64,000 bases of DNA from Bathynomus jamesi (lineage: Eukaryota; Arthropoda; Malacostraca; Isopoda; Cirolanidae), in assembly GCA_023014485.1 (NCBI GenBank), contig JAJOZX010005798.1:31001-95000 (forward strand), written 5' to 3'. Of the stretch, positions 1 to 9,714 are shown in pieces (the first letter of the stretch is position 1; each line of letters starts with the position of its first letter). The translations under genes were made by a program, and so were the position numbers. The notes beneath the pieces are model-generated. The model ran no database searches and had not been told where the DNA came from. It saw only the letters and a list, made by a program, of their open reading frames with translations.

Positions 1-1400
1 TCCTCTTCCCTCTCTGTATGGTCCTTAATCAGGGCTTGTATTTCCCTATAGATACCCTCCAGTTTTTCTTTTATTGTTTTCCTGTCATTATCTCCGCAGT
101 TTCCTAACTTCTCCTCCACTCTCTTTCTTTTGCGGAATAGTCTTCTCTTTTGCTTTTCTAGCCAGCTCCTCTTTCCTTTTGGCTGTGATTTCGGCGCATA
201 TTTTTCTAAAATTCTCAGCGTTTTTTCCTCCTAGGTTGTTAGCATTTCTTCAGTTGTTTTATTCTCGAAAATTGTTCTCCATTCTATTTGGGCCATGTGC
301 GATCTGATTGCTTCCCAATTTATAGTCTTCGAGTTTAAGTTAAAGGCCCCGAATTTACTTCTTTCCACAATATGTGTATTGTCTTCTAATGCTGCCGTCA
401 TATTTGTTGATATCTCGATTAAGTTGTGGTCTGAGATAATGGTTGGGGTTATTTTTATATCAGCAATCAAGTTCGTGTTATTCGTGAATACCAGATCCAG
501 GCAGTTATTTTTTCTGGTATTTTCTGTTATCTCCTGTGTCAGCATAAACTCGTTTGTGAGAGCCCTCAACATTTTTGCTTGTTCCTGATCTTCTCTTGTG
601 CCCCCCTTGTCCTGGTGAATATATATATTCCTATTCACCTTTTTGTATTTTATAAATGGGAAGTTAAAGTCTCCGCAGATCATTATATTGGGGGATGGAG
701 GGTTTATGGCCTTTATTAGCTTTCTAATTTCATCAATGGCCTCCGAGAATTTTTCGGTTGGGGTGCTTGGAGGTCTATAGATGACTATTACTATCAAGTT
801 TAGTTTTTCTATTTTCACTGCTAGGAGTTCCACATAGCTGTTTGATTTACTTATTATCGTCTCTGTCATATGACCTTCCTGTACATATATAGCACAGCCA
901 CCTTTCCGTCTCGTCGTTCTATCCGCTCTTCAGTGGCGGCTCGTGACTAAAAATTCTAGGGGTGCTGTCTCTAAGAATGGGTTGAAATAATTACTGAAAT
1001 AAAAGGATGAGCATTGAGCAATGAATAAAAGTTTCAAAAGTTATTGAAAAAGTTATTCAGTGAGCTCATCCTTATATTGTTCTTGATTATTTCAATTGTA
1101 AATAAAAAATTTAGGGGTGCTGCAGTTCCGCAGTGCCTACCGACGAGCTGCCACTGCCGCTCTTAGTAAGTTGAAGCCCTCTATATTTATCTCTTTCTTA
1201 TCAATACAATGTTCGCAGTTTTCACAATTTCCTTAGCAATCTTTAAGATGAGTTTCTGTGAGGCATGCGATGTCCGCCCTTGTTTCGTCCATAAATCCTT
1301 TCAGGTACGAAACCTTATTGAGTGATTGGTTTGGTCTTATTCCTTGAATATTAGCCAGGACAATTTTTATGTTCCCTGTTTTTCGTTGCCCCTTGTGCAT
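1..1400 (-). pseudogene. LINE ORF2, endonuclease domain, interrupted
   Basis: Minus-strand reading of an APE-type endonuclease. It starts with the IVLANIQGIRPN block, then TETHL carrying the catalytic Glu, then GGCAIYV, YRPP, GDFNFP, DLVFTN and SDHNLIE. The frame is cut by the insertion at 931-1156; if one copy of the 8-bp duplication is removed, reading resumes in frame at GFNLLRADRTTRRKGG. A TAA stop lies at 1235-1233 and a TAG at 233-231. Beyond the latter the frame continues to base 1 as a Lys/Arg-rich linker starting EEKTLRILEKYAP, homologous to EEKTLEIVEKHVP at 3354. It would nick target DNA to prime reverse transcription; this copy cannot make full protein. Confidence 0.85.
931..1156. 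mobile_element. hAT-like MITE inserted in LINE ORF2
   Basis: A 226-bp element with near-perfect 14-bp inverted ends (CAGTGGCGGCTCGT on the left; the right end reads CAGTGGCAGCTCGT when reversed). It is flanked by identical 8-bp direct repeats, CCGCTCTT, at 923-930 and 1157-1164. An 8-bp duplication and CAGNG-type ends are hallmarks of hAT transposons. It has no coding capacity and so was moved by a transposase made elsewhere. Removing it and one duplication restores the LINE reading frame, so it post-dates the LINE. Confidence 0.9.
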
Positions 1401-1440
1401 TTCAAGTTCGTTTTCCTTCGATATCGCTTGATTCGTTGCT

Positions 1441-2526
1441 CTATGATCCTCCGAAAGAGATCCGTTTCCTCCTACTTGTATTGGTAGTTTCTTTCCCGGT
1501 AGCGATTTGGCTCGGGGTTTCCAGCTGTGTCAACTGCATGTGGTTGACATTTAGCATTCGTAAGGTGTCTGAGATGTTGAAAAAATTTTCTTGTTCGCTT
1601 ATTGTGTTCCTATTGTTGTTCCTATTGTTATTTTTATTCCTATTGTCATTTAAACTTTTTCCTTTGTTCGTTGAGTCCGTCGGGAGATGTTGATAGTAGC
1701 ATTTATTCCCGAATTTGTAGGTTCCATATTTTGCGTAAGTTCTGCAAATGTCCGGGTGGTAGAATTTACATCCGTCTCCAAATTTACAATGACCATTATT
1801 GTAGAAGAAATTGCATATTGGGGGATGTTCATATATACATTGTCCTCTTTTAAATCTGCAATTATCTTTTATATAATACCTGCATATAATTCCTTCCCCA
1901 TATTTACTCTTGGCTTTTGTTTTTTGCTCCTTATTGGGGGACAGTTTTACTTCGTTTACTTGACTGCCCTCTTGTCTTGTCCTATTTGTGCTATTTGTGC
2001 TAGTTGTGTTTGTGTCCTTCGTTGCCCTTATGCTGTGTGTTGTCTTTACACTCTTTGTCGCCTGTGTGTTTTCGGCCTCGTTTTGTGACGGTATTTGAAT
2101 TCTTTCTATTTCGCCTTTCTCCGTTTCTTCCGTTTTCCACTGTTCTTTGTTTCCACTTTCCTCTTTCATTCTCTTCTCGTAGTCTCTTTCTGCTTTAAAT
2201 ACCGTAAAAGAGTTTAATTCGGTCAAGCAGTTCTCGCAGAAATTTTTTATCCCATTAAACTGCTTTGCGTTCGTTATAAGGGAAATTTTTTCATCTCCCC
2301 ATTCTAGGCATTTAAAATCAAAAAGTAGCTGACAAAAATCGCACCTCATCGCCTCTGCATCATCTGTTGCAGCTTTGCAGATACCACAGAGTTGCAGGTA
2401 TGCATTAATTTCCATGTTGGTGAAGTGACTAAAAAAGGGGGTATTATGGGAGGTATTGGGTGGGGGATGACTCAAGCTGTGTGAGGGAAAGAATTTTCCG
2501 TTACTCCAGGGTAGGGGATGTGACAC
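1441..2526 (-). CDS. LINE ORF1 with PHD-like and CCCH zinc fingers
   Basis: An intact 361-residue frame. Around residues 46-100 there is a PHD-like Cys pattern (CGIC, then CDFC, a lone Cys, then CENC). A Lys/Glu- and Thr/Asn-rich hydrophilic stretch follows. Residues of about 210-280 hold three CCCH fingers: the first is C-X7-C-X6-C-X3-H, the second is canonical C-X8-C-X5-C-X3-H, and the third has its second Cys replaced by Tyr. The C-terminus is Asn- and Arg-rich. CCCH fingers usually bind RNA, which fits the RNA-chaperone role of LINE ORF1 proteins. A makorin- or unkempt-like host gene is the alternative, but the ORF2 endonuclease 40 bases downstream argues for a LINE. Confidence 0.75.
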   Translation of the reverse strand: MSHPLPWSNGKFFPSHSLSHPPPNTSHNTPFFSHFTNMEINAYLQLCGICKAATDDAEAMRCDFCQLLFDFKCLEWGDEKISLITNAKQFNGIKNFCENCLTELNSFTVFKAERDYEKRMKEESGNKEQWKTEETEKGEIERIQIPSQNEAENTQATKSVKTTHSIRATKDTNTTSTNSTNRTRQEGSQVNEVKLSPNKEQKTKAKSKYGEGIICRYYIKDNCRFKRGQCIYEHPPICNFFYNNGHCKFGDGCKFYHPDICRTYAKYGTYKFGNKCYYQHLPTDSTNKGKSLNDNRNKNNNRNNNRNTISEQENFFNISDTLRMLNVNHMQLTQLETPSQIATGKETTNTSRRKRISFGGS

Positions 2527-2640
2527 GCTGTATACTTCTCACTGATTGGTCCTCTCGACTGTGGCTGCGGGGGATAATGGGGGGATATTTGCGGGCACTT
2601 CAAAAAACAAAACTTTCCTCACAAAGAGACTCGGAAAAAA

Positions 2641-2886
2641 CAAATGCTGTATATATTAATTCACTTTGATTTTATTTACTTTTTTGGTATACGCCGCGAT
2701 TTTTACTTTTTTAAAAAGAAATACCGCTATGCACTATCAATTAACTCACAATATCGGCACCGTTTAAAACTGATTAACTGCAGGATTTTTACTGTAATAC
2801 CGCTTTTATTCGGACTTCGATCGAAACACGTGTAACCGCCACAACAGCAAAACACACACCTATATATATATATATATTAATTAATT
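2641..2886. other. LINE upstream flank and TA tract, nothing coding seen
   Basis: AT-rich sequence between the presumed LINE 5' end and the next repeat, ending in a short (TA)n run at about 2862-2876. It may be LINE 5' untranslated sequence. No gene, promoter or RNA could be supported. Confidence 0.4.
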
Positions 2887-3308
2887 AGAGATGCACCGGT
2901 ACATAATAAACTTATTTAATTCAAAATATTCTATACATGATTTTAAAATGTTTAAATTTAAATGCAATATAATGTAGGTGTATCTTACAAGAAGCAGAGT
3001 AACCCTAAGCATGGAGAACAATTAGCTTCTGTTCATTGCATTTTAAGATTCTTTGATGATTTTAAATTCTAGACAAGTTTTGTCATAGATTTTGCCCTAA
3101 ACAAAACCTACTTAGTACTTTTGTTAAAACCTTTAATGCAAATATAAGCAAGTTTTGTTTAGGTCAAGCTTGTAACAAAACTGGTATTGAATTTAAAAGG
3201 AAATAGTTTTTAAGGTCTGATTTAAATTTTTTTAATATTGCAAAGTATCGGTATCGGCCGATACTTAGCTTATCGATACCGATACCGATTAACTGGTGCC
3301 TCCCTAAT
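2887..3308. mobile_element. Non-autonomous hAT-like element
   Basis: The ends TAGAGATGCACCGGT and, reversed from the right, TAGGGAGGCACCAGT form an imperfect 15-bp terminal inverted repeat. The right subterminal zone holds GTATCGGTATCGGCCGATAC-type palindromes. Ends of the form TAGGGATGCACCGAT are common in hAT transposons. The interior is AT-rich with no transposase. The flanks are TA-rich, so an 8-bp duplication cannot be proven. Confidence 0.55.
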
Positions 3309-4291
3309 ATATATATATATAGGTATATATATATATAGATGCTAATGACTTTAGAGGAGAAGACGTTAGAAATTGTGGAAAAACATGTCCCAAAAATACA
3401 ACAAAGAGAAAAGAGAAGCAGGTTCGAGAGACAAAAGAGGGCATTGTTTCGAAAGAGAAAAAGAGTAACTGCGAAATTAAGTAACTGTAAAGATAACAAC
3501 ATCAGAAAAATATTAAATGATAAACTGCAAAGTATCGATGACGTCATACAGGAACTAATTGAGAAGCATACAGAAAAAGAAGAAGACGACGCTATAGAAG
3601 CGATAAAGGTTAACTCAAAGTACTTCTATAATTTCGCAAAAAGAAAGTCGAAAAACCATACGACTATCGGACCTTTAAAAACCGAGAACAGTGCTTTATC
3701 TGATGATCTAACAGAAGTATCTGAAATATTAAGAGCTCAGTACGAATCATCTTTCAGTATCCCAAAAACTGACAAATTGATATGCGAAAGAAACGAGTTC
3801 TTTGAAGAAGAACTACAAGGGGAAAGTAAAACGGACTTCGACTTTACGACGGATGATATTACACAAGCCATAGGGAAACTAAAAACACACTCATCGGCAG
3901 GACCGGATAAATGGAATGCCACACTGATTAAAAACTGCAAGAATGCAATCGCTGAGTTCCTATTTTGGATATGGAGACGATCACTAGACACGGGAGAAAT
4001 AACAGGCATCCTGAAGAGCGCGAACATAGTTCCAATATATAAAGGAGGAGATCGATCCGAGGCCAAAAACTATAGGTCAGTGTCGCTTACATCTCATCTC
4101 ACTAAAATAGTTGAAAGAATAGTTAGACAGAAAATCTATGACTTTTTGGAAACTCAGAAAAAACTCAATGATAACCAACATGGGTTTCGATCAGGCACAT
4201 CATGCCTATCACAACTAATGGAACACTACAACAACATTATCGATGCACTTGAAAGTAATGAAAACTATGATGTAATATACACAGACTTTTC

Positions 4292-4679
4292 GGTGCTACT
4301 ATAGCGTGATTCCTACCGGTGACTTCGATATTATAGGGTGATTCCTACCCGTTTTGGTTCGAAACTACAGTACTGTAGAGTGTGATTCCTATCCAAGGTA
4401 TAAATGAAAATATAATAAATATAAAATGCTATTTATTATTCAATTTTATTTATTTAAAAAATAGTTTCGGTGCTACTATAGTATGTGGTCTACCTACGAT
4501 TGATTAGGTTTAGTCACGATATTTTCGTTAAAACTAACGAAAATATCATGACTAAACCTAACCAATCGTCAAGGGCGATGGACATTGGAATGTAAACAAG
4601 CAATTAGTAAACAAGGTAAGAAGCTATAATTAAAAGGTAGACCGCCGAATCGAGGTAGGAATCACGCTATAGTAGCACC
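4292..4679. mobile_element. 388-bp TIR element inside LINE RT (8-bp TSD)
   Basis: Perfect 26-bp terminal inverted repeats beginning GGTGCTACTATAGCGTG are flanked by an 8-bp direct repeat GACTTTTC at 4284-4291 and 4680-4687. Excising it with one duplication restores the YTDFSKAFD box of the host LINE. The interior holds a second GGTGCTACTATAG copy near 4469 and one of the window's dispersed palindromes (4497-4571). The 8-bp duplication suits a hAT- or P-type transposase. No ORF. Confidence 0.9.
4497..4571. repeat. Dispersed palindrome, copy 1
   Basis: Imperfect hairpin of about 34-bp arms with a 4-base AAAC loop. The core on the right arm is TAACGAAAATATCATGACT, followed by AAACCTAACCAATCG. 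The same module recurs near 8.4-8.55, 13.25-13.4, 36.05-36.13 and 39.71-39.82 kb. Confidence 0.85.
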
Positions 4680-5902
4680 GACTTTTCTAAAGCGTTCGAC
4701 AAGTGTGACCATGGAATCATAATACATAAACTGAAATATATGGGAATAACAGGAAAAGTAGGGAAATGGATATATAATTTCCTTAGTGAGCGGCGGCAAG
4801 TCGTTACAGTACAAGGAGTATCTTCATCAGAATCAGAGGTCCTCAGCTCAGTACCACAAGAAACAGTTTTAGCTCCACTACTCTTCATAATCATGCTAAC
4901 TGACAGAGATGAGGACGTTACCAGAGACAGCACAGTAACATCCTTTCGGATGACACAAAGATCAGTAGAAAAATAAGAAACCCAGAAGATATAGGTTCTC
5001 TACAAACAGACATGAACAGAATCTATAAGTGGACGGAAGACAACAATATGAAGTTTAACACTGAGAAATTTCAGCTGTTACGGTACGGAAAAAGAGAAGA
5101 CCTAAAATCCATGGGATATTATATCCTAAATGGACAGGAAATTCAGAGAAATTCTAGAGCAAAAGATTTAGGGGTTGTAATGACTGATGATGCGAAATTT
5201 GAAACACAAAATAAGATAGCAATAAACAGAGCAAAGAGAATAACGGGGCAAATATTGAGAACCTTTAAACGAAGGGATAGAAATGTAATGATTCCTCTAC
5301 TGAAAACACTGATCATACCCAAATTGGAATACTGCTTGGTCCTAACATCCCCACATAAAAAAAAGACATTAGACGGCTAGAAGGGATTCAGAGAAGCTTC
5401 ACAGCCAAGATCAAGGGGTGCAAAGAACTAAATTACTGGGAAAGGTTACGCGAACTAGACCTATACTCACTGGAAAGGAGAAGAGAGAGAGATACACCAT
5501 TATTTACACTCGCAAAACAATGCAGAAACTAGTCCCTAATCTTACTCTGAACCCTATAACTCCCCAAACAACGGTGGAAAGTCGAAACGGTAGACTGTGT
5601 CGTATTCCCAAATTAAAGACGAGACAGGGAACATCCTTAACGTTGAAAGAAAATAGTTTTGTTGTGAGAGGACCAAAACTGTTTAATCAGCTGCCCAAAA
5701 AACTAAGAAACACGAAGGGAGTTGCAGTGGACATCTTCAAAAGAAGATTAGACGCCTGGCTCAGAACAATTCCCGATGAGCCGGGCGTACCTGGCTATGT
5801 GAGTTGGAAAGCACAAGAAACCAACTCACTACTTCACCAGGCCAACTCGAATGAGGAATCATCGTGGGGAACCTTTGTAAGGTTGTAAGGTAAGGTTGTA
5901 AG

Positions 5903-5907
<5 letters not shown>

Positions 5908-5985
<78 letters not shown>
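5908..5985. repeat. (TA)n(TG)n microsatellite
   Basis: About 23 TA units pass directly into about 15 TG units. It abuts the 3' end of the LINE at 3339-5903. Confidence 0.97.
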
Positions 5986-5987
<2 letters not shown>

Positions 5988-6793
5988 ATCACACTTTATG
6001 ATTAAATTAAAAACTTTCTGAGGATGAAAATGAAAGAGAGATTGCAAACTGTGATAGAGTCCTTCTTCAGACAAGTGTAAATCTAAAAATTAAAAGAGAA
6101 AAGAAAGAAAATTAAAATGGAAACAGAATTAACTCATTGGCAATGTAAAACGCCATAATCGTCACATATGAGAAAATTACAAGCAGAATGAGCTTTAACA
6201 TCTTCAGAGAAACTCTCTTAAGGTATCTGTGTTGTGTACCGTACGAGTCACCGGTAATAGGTCCTTTCGTTTTTTGAGGAGAGGACCGTAAATGGAGAGC
6301 GCTACCTTGCAGTGCCGCGAAACATCTCTCTCTCTCTTTCTTAGCCTTAAATCTTGTGGATCAAACAGTTTTCCAACAAAATGGAGCCCTCTGCCACTAT
6401 ACTTGAGGTTAAAAGAATCTTTGAACCAAATTTTACAGGGAAATGAAATGGAAGAGGAGAACAGCTCCATGTCTATAACACTTACCCGACCTACCCCTCC
6501 TTTAGACCTCTTTTCATGAAGCCACATAAAAAGTAACATTTAAGCCACAAAGCCTCAACATTTGGCAGAACTAAAGGTACGAATCGAAGCAACATTTCGC
6601 CGAATTAAGCGAGAGAAACTGAAAAATGTTTCAGTCCTTACAAAATGGAGTCCAACATTGCATCGCCCAAGATGGAGGATTTATATTTGTGTAAAGGATG
6701 CAAAAACTTACCTTTAGTTACTGTATTATTTGTTCTGACTGAAATAAGCAAGGAGTTGTTAAGTTTTAGAATTCCTCAAACGCTTCAAGATAT

Positions 6794-6851
<58 letters not shown>

Positions 6852-7311
6852 TATTAGCGATATGCCAAAATTTACAAATTAAAAAGAATTGTAACTTTCC
6901 GATGTTATTCCTAATGTTTGGGTTATCTGCAAGTTCGCTTTACATTATTAGGTTTTAGAAATGCAGTACGGTTTAGGGGTCGCTCAATCAACTTAATAAA
7001 TGTGTCATATTCGGGTATTTCCCAAAGGTCGTAACCAATCTCAGTCTGGCGTCCCGGATGATCATAAGATTATGCCGCTGAGCGCTCTGACTTATAGTTA
7101 AAAACATTAACAAAATATAGTGTCGGAAGTAAAAGAGCAAAACATTTCTAAAACCTAATAACGTAAAAAGATCTTTAGCAAGTCACCCAAATAATAGCAA
7201 AAACACCGGAAAGTAACGCGTATTTTATTTTAATAAATTTTGGACACCCCTAAATACAGTGTATATGATGCGTGTGTGTGTATATACACACCAATGTATA
7301 GTCAGTAAATG
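5986..7311. other. Unassigned stretch with one CA/TA microsatellite
   Basis: No supported gene. A (CA)n(TA)n tract sits at 6795-6851. A pair of inverted 20-odd-base segments, around 6943-6965 and 7139-7162 (ATTAGGTTTTAGAAATG and its reverse), may mark a small non-autonomous element. The short frames lack recognisable domains. Confidence 0.5.
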
Positions 7312-7339
7312 TATGTCCGCTACACGTGTAGCGGACATA
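7312..7339. repeat. 28-bp perfect palindrome
   Basis: Self-complementary sequence centred on CTACACGTGTAG with no loop. A bHLH-type CACGTG hexamer sits exactly at the centre. Function unknown. Confidence 0.8.
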
Positions 7340-7659
7340 TGAGCGTGTATAGTGTACACTGTACATGGAACTTCAGTATATGACTGGAGATTAAATAGAA
7401 TAAAAATCTATGTAGTTTTCCTTGATCTAAAATAAACGTAACTGTTGTGTAACGACGACGCCAAATTCGCTGCCAAATACAATTAGAAATCATTTCCACC
7501 TGTAAAAGATCAACACTCTCATTTGGTAAAGGTAACAGCCCCAAAATGTCCCATATCACGAGGAAGTGGGGGTTAGGGGCCTGAGCCAGGGTGGCCTTGG
7601 GGTGGCCTGCCGCCGCGATGTAAGATACGGAAAAGACAACATACCCGCTCTGCTATAGC
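7340..7659. other. Unassigned stretch between palindrome and SINE
   Basis: About 320 bases. A minus-strand open frame covers 7559-7320, starting MIWDILGLLPLPNES, but shows no domain I recognise. GC rises towards 7560-7620. No other feature supported. Confidence 0.35.
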
Positions 7660-7934
7660 CTTGGTTAACCTTGGCTTTGCTTCCGCCTGAATTGTTCATT
7701 CTGACGAAGGTCAAGCTTGTCACTCTACCTTAGACCTACAGTTTATCGTGGAATGCGAACCACGTGGAATGCGTCTTAACAACTAGGCTACCCAAGGTAT
7801 CCATTTATCTGCCAACCAATTTCTTTATTGTGTGGAAGGATGAACAGCTGGGTTTTGCTGCACGCAGCCTGCCGTCACGGGTCTCGATCCCAATTCGTAG
7901 TCAGCGACGCTAACTAATACACCACCGAAGCGCA

Positions 7935-7935
<1 letters not shown>
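7660..7935 (-). mobile_element. Dimeric tRNA-derived SINE, copy A
   Basis: Reads right to left. It begins with a tRNA-like head (GGTGTATTAGTTAGCG as box-A-like, then GGGATCGAGACCC as box-B-like), continues with GACGGCAGGC and a central AATAAAGAAATTGG segment, then a second tRNA-like head (GGGTAGCCTAGTTGTTAAG), and ends in a tail containing AAGCTTGACCTTCGTC and CCAAGGTTAACCAAGG. Copies B (17.65 kb), C (28.5 kb) and D (52.3-52.7 kb) share this order. This copy has lost much of the second B-box region. Confidence 0.75.
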
Positions 7936-7937
<2 letters not shown>

Positions 7938-7992
<55 letters not shown>

Positions 7993-8000
7993 ATATATAT
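7938..8000. repeat. (TA)n microsatellite
   Basis: About 31 TA units with one phase slip. It separates SINE copy A from a LINE 3'-end fragment. Confidence 0.97.
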
Positions 8001-8076
8001 GAGAGGAGGGGAGATAAGCTTGACCTTCGCGAAATGAGGAATCATTGCACGGAACAGTTGAAAGGTTGAAAGGTAT
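8001..8076 (+). mobile_element. Short CR1-like LINE 3'-end fragment
   Basis: About 75 bases matching the 3' untranslated end of the LINE at 29.08 kb: GGAGGGGAGATAAGCTTGACC, then CGCGAAATGAGGAATCAT, and a GAAAGGT-repeat tail. Extreme 5' truncation is usual for target-primed reverse transcription. Confidence 0.7.
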
Positions 8077-8327
8077 ATACATATACAGTCAATGTATCGT
8101 TTTATTACTGCGTTTAGCGTTCCATCAACGTATTTAAATTTTTTTACTTATTTTAATGTATCATAAATTATAATTAATATCACTGAACTTTTACTTAAAA
8201 TTTGAGTTCCAAATCCGAAATAATTATTAACTGAGAAAACAAATATTTAAAAAAAAAAACGAAGCAAATTTTGTACAAATAAATCTCAAGGAAATAACTT
8301 TCTGTCAAAAAGTGAAAGGGGATATTA

Positions 8328-8607
8328 TGTTACAGGGAATCTGTGTAACTAGGGATTTCATGAAATCCCTAAAATGTTCATGGATTTCATGTAAGTCGTG
8401 ATATTTTCGTTAAACCTACGGGAAAATTATTGAATGCCCAGTTTGTTATTTGAATGCCCGGTTAGGTCAACTGTACGCTCTTGACGATTGGTTAAGTCGT
8501 GATATTTTCGTTAAAACTAACGAAGATATAGCGACTTAACCATGCATGAAATCCCTGAACATTTTAGGGGTTTCATGAAATCCCTAGTTACACAGATTCC
8601 CTGTAAC

Positions 8608-8608
<1 letters not shown>
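8328..8608. mobile_element. 281-bp TA-flanked MITE with nested palindromes
   Basis: Long inverted ends begin TGTTACAGGGAATCTG and run about 60 bp inward, including the self-palindrome GGGATTTCATGAAATCCC. TA lies on both sides (8326-8327 and 8609-8610), the usual Tc1/mariner-type target duplication. The centre holds half-copies of the dispersed palindrome module (GTCGTGATATTTTCGTTA twice). Non-coding. The right end abuts a (GA)n tract. Confidence 0.85.
8395..8550. repeat. Dispersed palindrome module, copy 2 (rearranged)
   Basis: The motif GTCGTGATATTTTCGTTA occurs at about 8397 and 8494. Between and beside these lie TTGAATGCCCGGTTAGGTC and CTCTTGACGATTGGTTA, the same side sequences as in the copy at 36.05 kb. 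The right half folds on itself across AAAC. Confidence 0.75.

Positions 8609-8612
<4 letters not shown>

Positions 8613-8644
<32 letters not shown>
8613..8644. repeat. (GA)n microsatellite
   Basis: About 16 GA units immediately after the MITE at 8328-8608. Confidence 0.97.
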
Positions 8645-8648
<4 letters not shown>

Positions 8649-8798
8649 GAAGAAATACCATTAGGGAAGTAACACTAAAAATTAAAATTACAATAATGTT
8701 GATACCAACATTTTATTTTCACCAAATGTTACGAAACTGCCCATATTACATTGTCAGTTTGGGGAAATTTTTAACTGATGACAACAATTATAACTATA

Positions 8799-8847
<49 letters not shown>

Positions 8848-9172
8848 AAATAATGTAATACCTGTTACACATAATTAGTAAAAGGCAAATATAAAGCTGA
8901 TACCTGTATTTGAAATCACTTGCCGAGAATACAAATCTCAATTTATGCACTTAATTTGGAAATAAAGCTGAAATAACGGGAATTAAATTCACAGTGAAAC
9001 CTTCAAATGACGCTTAAAACAATCGGCTTATTTTCATAGATTTATAAGTGTATATGGCGAGAGAATGGGATGACTTCTCCCTTTATATAACTGCTTACGT
9101 ATTAATGCCACAATCCAAGGTAGGTCATACCAGTCTACTTTCATTTTCCCACTTTTTCTTTATTATACACAG

Positions 9173-9253
<81 letters not shown>

Positions 9254-9712
9254 ACAATCATGCAATCTATCACGTTTATGTACGAGCGTTATCCATGTTG
9301 AAAGAAGCGAATGTTCCTTAATTTCATCCCCTGAAAGTATAAAGAAGACAATCAACGGTTTAGATTGTTTTAGATTTTACCGTAATTATTCCCATTTTCC
9401 CAATTGTCATGTTAAACATGGCAATTAATCTCAACCCCACTCACCTACTTATAAACCTAATCAGATTATGTATGCTACTTCAGTGTGGTAGGGTTTAAAC
9501 CTTTGTTTGTACATCCTTACTCATTTACCTAATTCATCACCAAATGCGCCTAAATCATTAAGTATTGCCGTATATAAATGCGTATATTTAATTAACAGTT
9601 TCAATTACTCTTGTACCAGGGCTACAAACCCTTCATTATAGTGTCTCTTTAATTCATTTCCTTTTATTTCTCCCTATAATAACTTATACATCCGAATTAA
9701 ATAACTATAATG
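8645..9712. other. Unassigned stretch with TA and TA/TG microsatellites
   Basis: Contains (TA)n at 8803-8842 and (TA)n(TG)n at 9175-9253. Open frames crossing these tracts are simple-sequence artefacts. No gene, RNA or element ends recognised. Confidence 0.5.
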
Positions 9713-9714
9713 TA

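Larger units (their letters stand above)
1..2640 (-). mobile_element. CR1/Jockey-like LINE, runs off window start
   Basis: Read on the minus strand this is the 5' part of a two-ORF non-LTR retrotransposon. ORF1 is at 2526-1441, ORF2 starts with an ATG at 1400, about 40 bases after the ORF1 stop, and continues to base 1. ORF2 gives an endonuclease domain and then a basic linker; the reverse transcriptase would lie left of the window. The linker matches the start of the plus-strand LINE at 3339, so both copies belong to one family. Decay is light: two in-frame stops and one hAT-like insertion (931-1156). The 5' limit near 2640 is a guess, because untranslated sequence could extend to about 2860. 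Confidence 0.85.
3339..5888 (+). pseudogene. LINE ORF2 reverse transcriptase
   Basis: The ordered motifs are: linker; SSAGPDKWNATLIKNC; NIVPIYKGGDRSEAKNYR; QHGFRSGTSCLSQL; YTDF, then the inserted element, then SKAFDKCDHG, which rebuilds the F/Y-x-D box; VPQETVLAPLLF, where the usual Gly is Glu; the catalytic DD around 4950, reached only after a frameshift; and a C-terminal region ending LLHQANSNEESSWG. Frames change near 4945, 5380 and 5418. The catalytic pocket is therefore not expressible. Substrate in life would be the element's own RNA, copied at a nicked chromosomal site. Confidence 0.85.
3339..5903 (+). mobile_element. CR1/Jockey-like LINE, 5'-truncated, reverse transcriptase
   Basis: A plus-strand member of the same family as the minus-strand LINE at the window start, truncated so that it begins in the linker after the endonuclease. 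It runs through the reverse transcriptase and the C-terminal domain to a 3' end made of short AAGGT/TAAGGTTG-type repeats at 5875-5900, followed by (TA)n. It carries a 388-bp insertion (4292-4679) and several frameshifts. Confidence 0.88.

Noticed and set aside
1441..2526. Host makorin/unkempt-type CCCH gene
   Set aside because: The LINE endonuclease follows within about 40 bases on the same strand, and RING or other makorin blocks are absent.
7660..7935. True tRNA genes
   Set aside because: Box-A/B-like motifs are present, but cloverleaf pairing is broken and the same sequence is dispersed with a common tail, so it is a SINE.
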